Below, one piece after another: positions 25,719 through 35,160 of a stretch of DNA of 64,000 bases; positions within the stretch are counted from its first letter, which is position 1; each line of letters starts with the position of its first letter. Both the position numbers and the translations under genes were made by a program. This DNA comes from JBEKHT01 sp049516595 (lineage in GTDB: Bacteria > Chloroflexota > Anaerolineae > Anaerolineales > RBG-16-64-43). The notes below the pieces were generated by a model, which saw only the letters and a list, made by a program, of their open reading frames with translations, did no database searches and was not told the DNA's origin. The stretch lies in NCBI GenBank assembly GCA_049516595.1, contig JBEKSY010000005.1, positions 1-64,000 of the forward strand. The letters run 5' to 3'.

Positions 25719-26966
25719 GTGATCCAGCCCGGCGATCTCATTGCATCCCTGGGGTCATGGCTGCAAAGGTTTCTCCTTTCGCTCGGCCTAGCTCCCGACC
25801 TGGTGTCTCTTGGGGTGGGATTGCTGCCGGCCATTCTCCTGCCCATCATCAGCCTGATGACGGCCATTCCCCTGATTTGGCTCGAGCGCAAGTGGGTCGC
25901 CCGGCTCCAGGACCGGATCGGGCCGAATCGGGTCGGACCTTTTGGAGTATTCCAGGTCTTCGCCGACATGGTCAAGATCTTCACCAAGGAAGACCTGATC
26001 CCGCAGGGCGCCGACAAAATCATCTTCAGCCTGGCCCCGGTCTTGGCCATCGCAGGAGTGATCGGGGTCTGGGCCGTGCTTCCGTTTGGGGCGGATGTCT
26101 ACGGCGTTAATCTCAATGTGGGCGCCCTCTATCTCATAGCTGTCGGCACCTTTGGCACGCTGGCAATTCTTCTCGCGGGCTGGTCCTCCAACAACAAGTA
26201 CGCACTTCTGGGCGCATATCGCGCGGTGGCTCAGCTAATCACCTACGAGGTTCCCATGGTGCTCACCCTGCTCGTCCCCGTGATGTTGGCGGGATCCATG
26301 GGACTTAATGACATAGTCCAGGCTCAAGGCAGCGGATGGTTTGTGCTCCTTGCGCCGCTGGCGGCCATCATATTCATGATCGCCGCCCAGGCCGAGGTCG
26401 GTCGGGCACCCTTTGATCTGCTTGAAGCGGAATCCGAGCTTGTCGCAGGATTTAACATCGAGTACTCGGGGATGAAGTTCGGTTTCTTCTATGTGGCCGA
26501 ATTCCTGCACTCCTTCACGTTTGGGGCCCTGGGGGCCACCTTCTTCCTCGGAGGCTGGTTGGGGCCCGGTTCCGAGACCTTCCCGATGCTCGGGGTGGCT
26601 TACTTCCTGATCAAGAGTTTCGCCGTCTACTTCATTTTCGTTTGGACTCGGGGGACGTTCCCTCGCGTCCGAATCGACCAGATGATTAACCTGAGTTGGA
26701 AACTCTTGACTCCGGCCTCTCTTGGTTTGGTCGCGCTGATCGCGGTGGCCCATCGGGCGACGCAGGGAACTCCCCCTCTGGTGCAAGCCCTGGTTTTGCT
26801 TGCCGTCAATCTGTTCGTTTTCTTCTGCGCCCTGTTGGTCATGCGTTCGATGGGCAGGATGGCCCGGGAGAGGTCAACCTCTCCCCGCGCCGGATCCGGA
26901 TCGGGAAAGGCAACGGATCCGGGCCTAAGTGCGACGGCGCGCGCAGCCTCAGCCGCCCGCGACTAG
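25719..26966 (+). CDS. nuoH: NADH-quinone oxidoreductase subunit H
   Basis: A 415-residue, about eight-helix subunit that forms the quinone chamber at the membrane-arm interface. Family signatures are WLERKWVARLQDRIGPNR (about residues 54-71) and EVGRAPFDLLEAESELVAGF (about 226-245), whose acidic residues line the E-channel. The C-terminal 35 residues (SerAlaGlyArg-rich, after MGRMARERST) extend past the usual end and look disordered. The start is taken as GTG behind GGGAGG, with short spacing; a later start is possible. Confidence 0.94.
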   Translation: MIQPGDLIASLGSWLQRFLLSLGLAPDLVSLGVGLLPAILLPIISLMTAIPLIWLERKWVARLQDRIGPNRVGPFGVFQVFADMVKIFTKEDLIPQGADKIIFSLAPVLAIAGVIGVWAVLPFGADVYGVNLNVGALYLIAVGTFGTLAILLAGWSSNNKYALLGAYRAVAQLITYEVPMVLTLLVPVMLAGSMGLNDIVQAQGSGWFVLLAPLAAIIFMIAAQAEVGRAPFDLLEAESELVAGFNIEYSGMKFGFFYVAEFLHSFTFGALGATFFLGGWLGPGSETFPMLGVAYFLIKSFAVYFIFVWTRGTFPRVRIDQMINLSWKLLTPASLGLVALIAVAHRATQGTPPLVQALVLLAVNLFVFFCALLVMRSMGRMARERSTSPRAGSGSGKATDPGLSATARAASAARD

Positions 26967-26980
26967 TCTTGGATGGGTTC

Positions 26981-27496
26981 ATGGACCTGGCGCAAATCCT
27001 GTTCCTGATCGTTGCGGCCCTGGGGTTGCTGGCGGGCCTGATGGTGGTCACCGTGCGAAATCTGCTCCATGCCGCCCTGTGGCTCATTATCGCGCTGTTT
27101 GCTATCGCCGTAATGTTTGCAATGCTCGACGCCGGCTTTTTGGCCGTGGTCCAGGTCGTGATCTACATCGGCGCGATCGCAATCCTGATTATCTTTGTCA
27201 TCATGTTGACCCGTCGTGAGGCGTTGACGGCCGGGCCACAGGAAAACCGGCTGTGGCCCGTGGCGGGCGCCCTGTGCGCGCTTGTGTTCTTGGGATTGGC
27301 CTGGAGCGCATCGCTTTTTCCCGGGGCGCAATCCGGCCCTGCAAAACTGCCCGCCACGGACGCATTGGTCGCCCTGGGGACAGCCCTTGTTTCTCCCGAT
27401 CAATATGTGGTCCCCTTCGAGGTGGCCTCGGTCCTTTTGCTGGCGGCTCTGATCGGGTCCGTCACAATTGCGGGCGATCGCAATCGGTCCGAGTAG
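26981..27496 (+). CDS. nuoJ: NADH-quinone oxidoreductase subunit J
   Basis: A 171-residue membrane subunit (ND6 homologue) with five helices. The third helix VVQVVIYIGAIAILIIFVIML (about residues 50-70, here named in outline by its VIYIGAIAIL core) contains the pi-bulge region. The ATG at 26981 begins the conserved N-terminus; the longer open frame from 26696 runs inside nuoH and is rejected. It sits 14 bases after nuoH and before nuoK. nuoI, which usually separates nuoH and nuoJ, is absent. Confidence 0.93.
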   Translation: MDLAQILFLIVAALGLLAGLMVVTVRNLLHAALWLIIALFAIAVMFAMLDAGFLAVVQVVIYIGAIAILIIFVIMLTRREALTAGPQENRLWPVAGALCALVFLGLAWSASLFPGAQSGPAKLPATDALVALGTALVSPDQYVVPFEVASVLLLAALIGSVTIAGDRNRSE

Positions 27497-27549
27497 AGCG
27501 AGTAGCGTCTGGGAGGGCAGGGGGGACGTCCTGCCGCGGTGAGGAGAAG

Positions 27550-27858
27550 ATGGTTCCTCTCTCATGGTACCTGTTTTTTTCTGCGGCCCTTTTCAGCCTG
27601 GGCCTATTTGGGGTTCTGGCGCGGCGCAATTCGGTCGCCATTCTGTTGGGCATCGAGCTGATGCTCAACGCGGTCAATGTGAACTTGGTGGCCTTTTGGA
27701 GGTACTTGGCCCCGGCCCGCATGGGGGGCCAGGTCTTTGTCGTGGTTGTGTTTGCGGTGGCGGCGGCAGAAGCCGCAGTCGGCTTGGCTCTCATCATCTC
27801 CTTTGCGCGCCTTAGGCGGAGCGTCGACGCGGACCAGGCGGATCTCCTCCGTGGTTAG
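27550..27858 (+). CDS. nuoK: NADH-quinone oxidoreductase subunit K
   Basis: A 102-residue, three-helix membrane subunit (ND4L homologue). GIELMLNAVNVNLVAF (about residues 34-49) carries the first channel Glu, and VFAVAAAEAAVGLAL (about 65-79) the second. The ATG follows GAGGAGAAG closely. The earlier in-frame start at 27253 lies in nuoJ and is not used. Forms the ion path between NuoJ and NuoN. Confidence 0.95.
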   Translation: MVPLSWYLFFSAALFSLGLFGVLARRNSVAILLGIELMLNAVNVNLVAFWRYLAPARMGGQVFVVVVFAVAAAEAAVGLALIISFARLRRSVDADQADLLRG

Positions 27859-27978
27859 TGCCGCCTCTTCGCCCGAGGAAATGCCGCAGGGTGCGGGCTC
27901 AGGGAGGAGGCTTGTGGGCGCATCCCACCGTGGCTTCGCTCAAGGGCTGGGGCATGGTTTTGCGTTTGAGGCAGCTCT

Positions 27979-30147
27979 ATGCACCCTGAACTTCTGACCT
28001 GGCTTGTCCCCTTCCCGCCCCTCCTGGCCTTTTTCCTGATTCTGCTTCTAACCCGCCGCGATCGAGCCTTGAGTCACACGGTGGCCATCGGCTTCCTGGG
28101 CGTCTCGTGGGTCCTTTCGATGGTCGTTTTTGTCGTCGCGGTCAGTACCCGGGACCTGGCCAGCCACCCCATTCAGTCGTCCCTGCCCTGGTTCCCCACT
28201 GGGGAGGGGGTCTTCTCGATCGGGATTCTCGTCGATCCTCTCTCCGCCGTCACCTTGTTCTTCGTTGCCTGGACACTCTTAGCCATTTTTGTCTACAGTG
28301 TCGGATACCATAATTTTGGCCAACCGCCCGGGGAGAAGGATGTCCCGGGGCTTCCCCCTCAGGGGGCGGTGATCCAGGGAAAGGACGGGCGCCTCCATCG
28401 CATTCCCTCGGTCGAGCCGCTTTATTCTCGCTTCTTTGCTTTTATCTCCCTTTTTGCGTTTGGAATGCTCTTGCTCGTGATCTCTGACAATCTTCTCACC
28501 CTGTACATCGGTTGGGAGGTTATGGGCTTATGTTCCTATCTGCTGATCGGGTTCTGGTTCGGAAAGGACAGCGCCAAGCGAGCCGCGGTTAAGGCCTTCA
28601 TGACCACGCGGATCGGGGACGTCTTCATGCTGCTGGGCCTGGCCTATTTGTACACGGAGACCGGTTCACTGTCCTTCGGCGTTCTGTTCTCACCGCCGAC
28701 CCTTCAACGGCTGGCTCAGAGCCCTTCCTACATCTCGGGCCTTTCGGTCGCGGGATTGGCCGGGCTTCTTCTTTTCGCCGGGACGATCGGCAAGTCGGCC
28801 CAGTGGCCGCTGCACGTGTGGCTCCCCGATGCGATGGAAGGCCCCACTCCTGTGTCCGCCCTGATCCATGCGGCCACCATGGTTTCGGCAGGCGTCTACC
28901 TGATCCTGCGGGCTTTTCCCCTGCTTCGCCTGGGCTTGCAGAACGGCCCCCCGACTACCCTGACCGTCATCGCCTTTGTGGGCGCGTTTAGCGCGCTGTT
29001 CGCGGCCACGATTGCACTCGCGCAGAATGACATTAAGCGCGTGCTGGCCTACTCGACGATTTCCCAGCTCGGCTTCATGGTGGCCGCCGTGGGAATGGGG
29101 GCCTACGTCGCGGCCGCGTTTCACCTGGTGATGCATGCCTTTTTCAAAGCTCTGCTCTTCCTCGGATCGGGGGCCGTGATCCATGGCATGGAGCATGGGG
29201 TCCTGCACACCGAGAATCGCCATCTGGATCCCCAGGACATGATGAATATGGGTGGGTTGCGCCGCAAAATGCCCCTCACGTTCTGGACCTTTCTCTTGGG
29301 AGGCTTGGCGCTCTCTGGATTTCCGGTCCTGACCGCAGGATTCTGGTCAAAAGATGAGATCCTGGCGGAAGCATTCGGGCGAGGGCAGCTGGCCGTTTTC
29401 CTGACTTTGGCCACGGCGGCTCTCCTCACCGCCTTCTACACCGCTCGTCAGATCACCCTGACCTTCCTCGGAACCCCTCGCACGGCGGAGGCAGAGCACG
29501 CTCAGGAGGCTCCCTGGACCATGACGGCGCCGCTCATTCTCCTCGCGGTATTCTCCGTGGCGGCCGGATGGGTGGGCATTCCCGAGCATTTTCCCGTTCT
29601 GGGTGGCTTGGTGCCCGACTGGTTTGGAGCATTTGTAGGATCCGCCTTCGGCGAGACGGTTTCATTCGCCTGGACTCCGCTCCTGACTTCTGTGCTGGTC
29701 GCCGGCACGGGGCTCTTTCTGGGATGGTGGCTCTACCGGAAACAATCCCTCGCGGTGCCGGATCCTCTGGCCCGGGCCCTCGGCCCAGTCCATACGCTGC
29801 TGCGCAGGAAGTACTTCTTCGACGAATTCTACGATTTGGCCCTGGTTCGCCCGGCAAGGTGGTTTGGGGAGGTCTTTACCTATCTCTGGCTCGATCGGGG
29901 CGTAATCGATGGCTTCCTGCATGCAATAGCTCGGGCCGCCTTTGGCCTAGGCAAGGCCTTTCGATACGGCATTGACTTGCCCATCGTCAACGGCTTCGGG
30001 GACTTGGTGGGCAGGGGAACCAAGGGAGCCGGTCGTGTGATGAAGGTTGTTCAGACAGGCCGGGTTCAGCAGTATCTGCTCTTCGTGTTGATCAACGTGT
30101 TGGTCGCCAGCACGGTCCTATATTACCTACTGGCCTTCCGTCGCTAG
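27979..30147 (+). CDS. nuoL: NADH-quinone oxidoreductase subunit L (antiporter-like, long form)
   Basis: A 722-residue Mrp-antiporter-like subunit at the distal end of the membrane arm. Channel residues are in GWEVMGLCSYLLIGFW (Glu, about residues 175-190) and GKSAQWPLHVWLPDAMEGPTP (about 270-290), followed by SALIHAATMV. The C-terminal amphipathic lateral helix region (about 560-700) is present. It is about 100 residues longer than the E. coli protein, with an extra soluble stretch (about 115-140, around KDVPGLPPQG) and a longer tail. Two NuoM paralogues follow, so the extra length may fit an enlarged antiporter row. Confidence 0.95.
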   Translation: MHPELLTWLVPFPPLLAFFLILLLTRRDRALSHTVAIGFLGVSWVLSMVVFVVAVSTRDLASHPIQSSLPWFPTGEGVFSIGILVDPLSAVTLFFVAWTLLAIFVYSVGYHNFGQPPGEKDVPGLPPQGAVIQGKDGRLHRIPSVEPLYSRFFAFISLFAFGMLLLVISDNLLTLYIGWEVMGLCSYLLIGFWFGKDSAKRAAVKAFMTTRIGDVFMLLGLAYLYTETGSLSFGVLFSPPTLQRLAQSPSYISGLSVAGLAGLLLFAGTIGKSAQWPLHVWLPDAMEGPTPVSALIHAATMVSAGVYLILRAFPLLRLGLQNGPPTTLTVIAFVGAFSALFAATIALAQNDIKRVLAYSTISQLGFMVAAVGMGAYVAAAFHLVMHAFFKALLFLGSGAVIHGMEHGVLHTENRHLDPQDMMNMGGLRRKMPLTFWTFLLGGLALSGFPVLTAGFWSKDEILAEAFGRGQLAVFLTLATAALLTAFYTARQITLTFLGTPRTAEAEHAQEAPWTMTAPLILLAVFSVAAGWVGIPEHFPVLGGLVPDWFGAFVGSAFGETVSFAWTPLLTSVLVAGTGLFLGWWLYRKQSLAVPDPLARALGPVHTLLRRKYFFDEFYDLALVRPARWFGEVFTYLWLDRGVIDGFLHAIARAAFGLGKAFRYGIDLPIVNGFGDLVGRGTKGAGRVMKVVQTGRVQQYLLFVLINVLVASTVLYYLLAFRR

Positions 30148-30171
30148 GAGGGCAGAGGCCGGGTCTTGAGC

Positions 30172-31692
30172 ATGGATTTCCTAAATGCACACCTGCTTAC
30201 CCTGATTCTCTTCACGCCCACCGCCGCAGCTTTGCTTGTGCTCCTGGTCCCCGCTGGGCAGGTCAGGGTCATTCGCTGGGTCGCCTTCATCGGCAGCCTG
30301 GTCCCCTTGGGCCTTTCCGTTTTCCTTTGGTTTGGCTATCACCTGGCCGATCCGGGCTTCCAGTTCCAGGAGTTCGTCCCTTGGTACCAGGCGATCGGAG
30401 CCAACTACCACCTGGGAGTGGACGGCATCTCCGTACCGATGGTCGTGCTCACGACCCTGCTGTCGCCCCTGGCGATCCTCATTTCCTTCAGCGTCCGCGA
30501 AAAAATCCGCGGCTACATGGCCCTGTTCTTGCTCTTGGAAACAGGCTTGCTGGGTGTGTTTCTCTCCCTCGACCTCCTGCTCTTTTTCGTTTTCTGGGAG
30601 GCGGGCCTCGTGCCCATGTACTTCCTCATCAATCAGTGGGGAAGCGAGAACCGCAATTACGCCTCCCTCAAGTTCTTGATCTACACGATGGGGGGCTCCC
30701 TCGGCCTCTTGCTAGCCATCCAGATGATCCGCCTGGTGGTGGGCTCCTTTGACTTGCCGGTCTTGTATTCACAATGGACCTCGCTGAGTGGCACCCTATT
30801 TGGGATCCCGGTGGGGACGGTCAAGATCCTGGCGTTCTGGGCCTTCGTCATTGCTTTCGCCATCAAGGTCCCGATCTGGCCCTTCCACACCTGGCTCCCG
30901 GATGCGCATACCGAGGCCCCGACGGCCGGATCGATCATCCTGGCTGGGGTGATGCTCAAGCTGGGTGCGTATGGGTTCCTGCGGCTTGTGCTGCCCCTCT
31001 ATCCGGTCGAGGCTCACAACTTTGCGGGAGTGCTTGGGGCTCTGGCTGTGGTGGGGATCGTTTTGGGAGCGTTCGCCGCATGGGGGCAAACAGACTTCAA
31101 ACGCCTGGTCGCCTACTCTTCGGTCAACCACATGGGCTTCGTCGTCCTGGGGATCGCTGCCGCCGCGTGGGCAAGGGGCTCGGCCTCCAGTAGCGATGCG
31201 GTCCTGGCCCTGAACGGGGCCGTGCTGCAGATGTTCAACCACGGGTTGAGTGCGGCCGGCATGTTCCTGCTAGTGGGGGTGCTTTACGAACGCACTCACA
31301 CCAGGCAACTCAACGACTATGGGGGGCTGTTTCCACTAGCCCCTGTGTACGGCGGGATTCTCATCTTCACCTCGATGGGATCCCTCGGTCTCCCGGGTCT
31401 GGGTGGCTTCATCTCCGAGTTCTTGGTGGTGCGAGGGAGTTGGCCGATTTTGACCCTCTATACCGCGATCGGGATGATCGGGTTGCTTATCACGGGGGCC
31501 TACATCCTCAAAGCGGTTCAGAAGGTCTTGTACGGCCCCGTCAACCCTCACTGGCAGGGCCACTCTTTGGAGATGGGTGCGCGCGAAGTGCTCGCGATTT
31601 CGCCCCTGATGATCCTAATGCTGGCCATTGGGATTTGGCCAGCCTGGATCCTGAACATGATCAATGCAGCGGTGACCCGTTTGATTGGGTAG
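30172..31692 (+). CDS. nuoM: NADH-quinone oxidoreductase subunit M, first copy
   Basis: A 506-residue antiporter-like subunit with about 14 helices. FWEAGLVPMY (about residues 143-152) carries the key Glu, AIKVPIWPFHTWLPDAHTEAP (about 225-245) the channel Lys/His region, and GVMLKLGAYGFLR follows. A TTG two codons upstream (30166) is an alternative start. It pumps protons as part of the membrane arm. A second, clearly different NuoM follows 102 bases later. Confidence 0.95.
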   Translation: MDFLNAHLLTLILFTPTAAALLVLLVPAGQVRVIRWVAFIGSLVPLGLSVFLWFGYHLADPGFQFQEFVPWYQAIGANYHLGVDGISVPMVVLTTLLSPLAILISFSVREKIRGYMALFLLLETGLLGVFLSLDLLLFFVFWEAGLVPMYFLINQWGSENRNYASLKFLIYTMGGSLGLLLAIQMIRLVVGSFDLPVLYSQWTSLSGTLFGIPVGTVKILAFWAFVIAFAIKVPIWPFHTWLPDAHTEAPTAGSIILAGVMLKLGAYGFLRLVLPLYPVEAHNFAGVLGALAVVGIVLGAFAAWGQTDFKRLVAYSSVNHMGFVVLGIAAAAWARGSASSSDAVLALNGAVLQMFNHGLSAAGMFLLVGVLYERTHTRQLNDYGGLFPLAPVYGGILIFTSMGSLGLPGLGGFISEFLVVRGSWPILTLYTAIGMIGLLITGAYILKAVQKVLYGPVNPHWQGHSLEMGAREVLAISPLMILMLAIGIWPAWILNMINAAVTRLIG

Positions 31693-31794
31693 AGACGATC
31701 GGGAAAGTCGAGAGCGGTGGTTGAGGGAGTAGCAAGAACCCTGCGAGGGGCCGCAAAGCCGATCGGCACAGGGCCGAGTAGGTGAGGTAGCCGG

Positions 31795-33264
31795 ATGACG
31801 TTTCCGATTCTCAGTGTTATCGTTTTCACACCCATTGTCACAGGTCTCATCATCCTGCTCCTGCCGGCAGAGAGGAAGCGGGCGATTCGCGGGACGGCCT
31901 TGGCCGGTGCCGTGCTGGCTCTGGCCCTTTCGGTGGTCACCTACTTCTCCTACGACACCCACGCCGCCGGGTACCAGTTTGTCGAAAAAGTGCCCTGGGT
32001 GCCCGAATGGGGGATTTCGTATCACGTCGGGGTGAATGGGCTCAACCTGCCGCTCGTGTTGCTGACCGGGCTGGTCATGTTCACCGGCGTGCTCATTTCG
32101 TGGGGCATGGAAGAACGACCGCGCGAGTTCTTTGCCTTCCTTTTCATCTTGGCTACGGGCGTTTTCGGCGCCTTTGTTTCGCTAGATCTCTTCCAACTCT
32201 TCTTTTTTTATGAGCTGGCGGTCTTCCCCATGTATCTGCTGATCTCCCTTTGGGGCTGGCCCAAGAAGCGCGAAGATGCCGCCATGAAGCTCACGTTGTA
32301 TCTCTTCGTGGGTTCCATGCTGGCGCTGGTCGGTGCCCTGGCCATGTATTTCGCCTCGGGACTGCACACTTTCGACATGCTGGATCTGGAGCATGCCGGG
32401 TTCACCACTGCGTTCCAGCGGCTCTGGTTCCCGGTGGTCTTTCTGGGGTTTGCCGTGCTGGGAGGCCTATTTCCCTTCCACAACTGGAGCCCCGACGGCT
32501 ACGCGGCGGCGCCTACCGCGGCTTCGATGTTCCACGCGGGGGTGCTGAAGAACCTGGGTGCTTTTGCCGCCTTGCGGGTGGGGATCATGCTCCTGCCGGA
32601 GGGGGCTCGCTTTCACCTGTCCTGGGTTATTCTCCTAGCTCTCATCAATGTGATCTATGCCTCGCTGATCGCAATGGGGCAAACCGACCTGAAATATGTC
32701 ATTGGGTTTTCCTCGGTCTCGCACATGGGGCTGGTCATGCTTGGGTTGGCCTCTCTCTCCCAGATCGGGTACTTGGGGGCAGGATTGCAAATGTTCTCCC
32801 ACGGCGTGATGACCGCCCTTTTCTTTGCTGTGGTGGGCATGGTGTACGACCGTGCCCACACCCGGGAGATCCCCAAACTTGGCGGGTTTGCCAAAAAGAT
32901 GCCCCTGGCAGCCATTGCCTTTATCCTGGGAGGCTTGGCCTCCATGGGGATGCCTGGACTCTCAGGCTTCGTGGCGGAGTTCCCTCTTCTCTTGGGGGTC
33001 TGGCAAAGATATCCCCTGGTGGCCATCGTGGCCTCCGTCGGGGTTGTGGTTACCGCGGCCTACATCCTGCTCTTGATCCGCCGGGTGTTCTTCGGCACCA
33101 TGCCGGCGGAATTGGAGCAGCAGGTCGGGGATATCACTGTGTTGGACAAGATCGCGCTCGGGCTGCTGGCCTTTATCCTGCTCGCGCTGGGGCTCTACCC
33201 GACCTGGATGGCCCCCCTCGTTCAGTCGGGCGTTGCCGGCGTAATGAAGCTTCTGGGGGCCTAG
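31795..33264 (+). CDS. nuoM: NADH-quinone oxidoreductase subunit M, second copy
   Basis: A 489-residue paralogue of the preceding NuoM. It keeps the key Glu in FYELAVFPMYLL (about residues 141-152), and FPFHNWSPDGYAAAPTAAS (about 225-243) replaces the first copy's PFHTWLPDAHTEAP. The two sequences differ throughout, so this is an old duplication rather than a recent one. Complex I variants with two NuoM subunits ('2M') have been described in other bacteria and are thought to pump extra protons per NADH or ferredoxin; membership here is by gene content. Confidence 0.93.
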   Translation: MTFPILSVIVFTPIVTGLIILLLPAERKRAIRGTALAGAVLALALSVVTYFSYDTHAAGYQFVEKVPWVPEWGISYHVGVNGLNLPLVLLTGLVMFTGVLISWGMEERPREFFAFLFILATGVFGAFVSLDLFQLFFFYELAVFPMYLLISLWGWPKKREDAAMKLTLYLFVGSMLALVGALAMYFASGLHTFDMLDLEHAGFTTAFQRLWFPVVFLGFAVLGGLFPFHNWSPDGYAAAPTAASMFHAGVLKNLGAFAALRVGIMLLPEGARFHLSWVILLALINVIYASLIAMGQTDLKYVIGFSSVSHMGLVMLGLASLSQIGYLGAGLQMFSHGVMTALFFAVVGMVYDRAHTREIPKLGGFAKKMPLAAIAFILGGLASMGMPGLSGFVAEFPLLLGVWQRYPLVAIVASVGVVVTAAYILLLIRRVFFGTMPAELEQQVGDITVLDKIALGLLAFILLALGLYPTWMAPLVQSGVAGVMKLLGA

Positions 33265-33330
33265 GATGACCTTGGAAAAGCTTGCGGTTGGAGCGGGCCG
33301 CTTCTGCTTGGCCCGAGGAAATGCGCCGTG

Positions 33331-34764
33331 ATGCCCGGACTGCTTGCGCTCTTTCCTGAGATTGCGATCCTCCTTCTGGCCGTATTGGTCATGGCCCTCG
33401 ATCTCCTCTTGGGATCCCGTGGGGGCCGGCGGCTGGGACAGGTCACCGCGGCGGGGCTGGCGATCATTTTTATCTCATCCCTGTTTGCATCTCTGCTTCC
33501 CGGCCCAGCCCAGATCTTTGGCAGCATGCTCCGCTCCGACGCGCTGGCGCACGGATTCCGCCTCATCGTGTTGTTTGCCTCCATGATCACGGCCCTGATC
33601 TCGATGGACGTGCCGGGGGTTGGGGACCGGGGAGAGTACTATGGCTTGATGTTGGTCTCGACACTCGGCATGGATCTCATGGCCGGCTCGAGTGACCTGG
33701 TCATGCTCTACCTGGCGATCGAGACGACCTCCATTCCCTTGTATCTGCTTTCGGGCTATTTCCGGGGGGAGAGACGATCGGTTGAGGCCGGCCTCAAGTA
33801 CTTCCTGTTCGGGGCCGCGGCCTCGGCTGTCATGCTCTTCGGCTTCAGCTGGTTATATGGGTTCTCGGGGGAAACAAGCCTGGTCGGAATCGCGAAGGCA
33901 ACGGCAAGCGGTCACCTGCCTCTCACTCTCTGGGTGGGCTCAGCGGTCCTGGTGCTGGTCGGTTTCGGTTTCAAGGTCTCGGCCGTCCCGTTTCATTTCT
34001 GGGCTCCGGATGTCTACGAAGGGGCGCCCACCCCGATCACAGCATTCATCTCCACCGCCTCCAAAGCCGCGGGTTTCGCGGTGCTGGCGCGGGTCATGCT
34101 CAGCGTCTTCACCCCGGTTATTACCCCGTACTGGGGAGCGCTCATTGCCGCCATGGCGGTGGCCAGCATGACTCTTGGCAACATCCTGGCTCTGGCGCAG
34201 CAGAACCTGAAGCGGCTACTGGCCTACTCCTCCATTGCCCATGCGGGCTATGCTTTAGTGGGCTTGGCGGCTCTCTCCTCTCTGGGCCTGGCGGGGACCA
34301 TCTTCTATTTGGCGGCCTATGTCATCACGAACTTGGCCGCCTTTGCCATTGTGATTGTGGTCTCCCGAACCGTGGGATCGGATGACGTCGCCCGCTTTGC
34401 CGGACTGAGCCGCCGGTCCCCAGGACTGGCCCTGGCCCTGCTCGTGTCTTTGCTCTCGCTGGCCGGGATACCTCCCTTTGCGGGATTTGTGGGCAAGGTG
34501 TTTGTTTTCGCTGCTGCCGTGCAGTCGGGCCTGGTTTGGCTCGCCATCGTGGGGGTCCTCAACTCAATTGTTGGGCTGTATTACTACCTGATTGTTCTCA
34601 AGGTGGTCTACCTCTTCCCGTCTGAGGACGAGGGCAAGCCGATGCCGATCCCGGTTCCCGCTCGCTGGGCCTTGGGCCTGACGATTGCTGGTATCCTTGT
34701 GGTTGGGGTGGTTTCGGGACCTTGGTTTGGCTGGGCCATGGGTGCCGCCCGCGTGCTGTTCTAG
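33331..34764 (+). CDS. nuoN: NADH-quinone oxidoreductase subunit N
   Basis: A 477-residue antiporter-like subunit (ND2 homologue), next to NuoK in the complex. Motifs are YLAIETTSIPLYLLSGY (about residues 129-145, Glu) and FKVSAVPFHFWAPDVYEGAPTP (about 216-237 in outline, Lys/His), then LKRLLAYSSIAHAGY (about 291-305). The ATG at 33331 is preceded by an in-frame GTG; CGAGGAA lies about 10 bases upstream. It closes the complex I part of the cluster; the ATP synthase genes begin 69 bases later. Confidence 0.95.
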   Translation: MPGLLALFPEIAILLLAVLVMALDLLLGSRGGRRLGQVTAAGLAIIFISSLFASLLPGPAQIFGSMLRSDALAHGFRLIVLFASMITALISMDVPGVGDRGEYYGLMLVSTLGMDLMAGSSDLVMLYLAIETTSIPLYLLSGYFRGERRSVEAGLKYFLFGAAASAVMLFGFSWLYGFSGETSLVGIAKATASGHLPLTLWVGSAVLVLVGFGFKVSAVPFHFWAPDVYEGAPTPITAFISTASKAAGFAVLARVMLSVFTPVITPYWGALIAAMAVASMTLGNILALAQQNLKRLLAYSSIAHAGYALVGLAALSSLGLAGTIFYLAAYVITNLAAFAIVIVVSRTVGSDDVARFAGLSRRSPGLALALLVSLLSLAGIPPFAGFVGKVFVFAAAVQSGLVWLAIVGVLNSIVGLYYYLIVLKVVYLFPSEDEGKPMPIPVPARWALGLTIAGILVVGVVSGPWFGWAMGAARVLF

Positions 34765-34833
34765 CCTGCGATGGTTGTGGCTGTTCAGAGAGTTCGCTCC
34801 TCCCGATTGACCGAGTGATGGCATTGTGTTCAA

Positions 34834-35160
34834 ATGAGCAACGTTGGAGCGGAGGAGAAAAGCGCAAGGCGCCGTCCGGATGGTTCCGAGATCTGGGGTC
34901 GGATTGCCCGGACGATCGTCCGGGTAGCCCTGGTCACCTTTGCGGTTCTGGCGGTCGCCGTGGGCGGAGGATTGTGGCTGGACCTTCGCCTGGGTACGCG
35001 ACCGAGTTTCATGATCCTGTTTGTCCTGGCCAGCTTCCCAATCACGTTACTACTTATCACTCGCATCGTCTATCGGACCGCGCGCCGATCGGACCCGGCT
35101 CGGTCAAGGGGCCCAGACGGGGTGGGAGAGGATGACTGCTGCAACCTCAAACAAACCTGA
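34834..35160 (+). CDS. atpZ: AtpZ/AtpI-like ATP synthase-associated protein
   Basis: A 108-residue protein with two membrane helices (about residues 31-52 and 60-80) separated by LDLRLGTRPS, the short-hairpin layout of AtpZ/AtpI, which helps assemble the c-ring or supplies Mg2+/Ca2+ for it in other bacteria. Assignment rests on size, topology and position directly before atpB. Its last 29 bases overlap the start of atpB in another frame, so the two are translationally linked. Confidence 0.75.
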   Translation: MSNVGAEEKSARRRPDGSEIWGRIARTIVRVALVTFAVLAVAVGGGLWLDLRLGTRPSFMILFVLASFPITLLLITRIVYRTARRSDPARSRGPDGVGEDDCCNLKQT

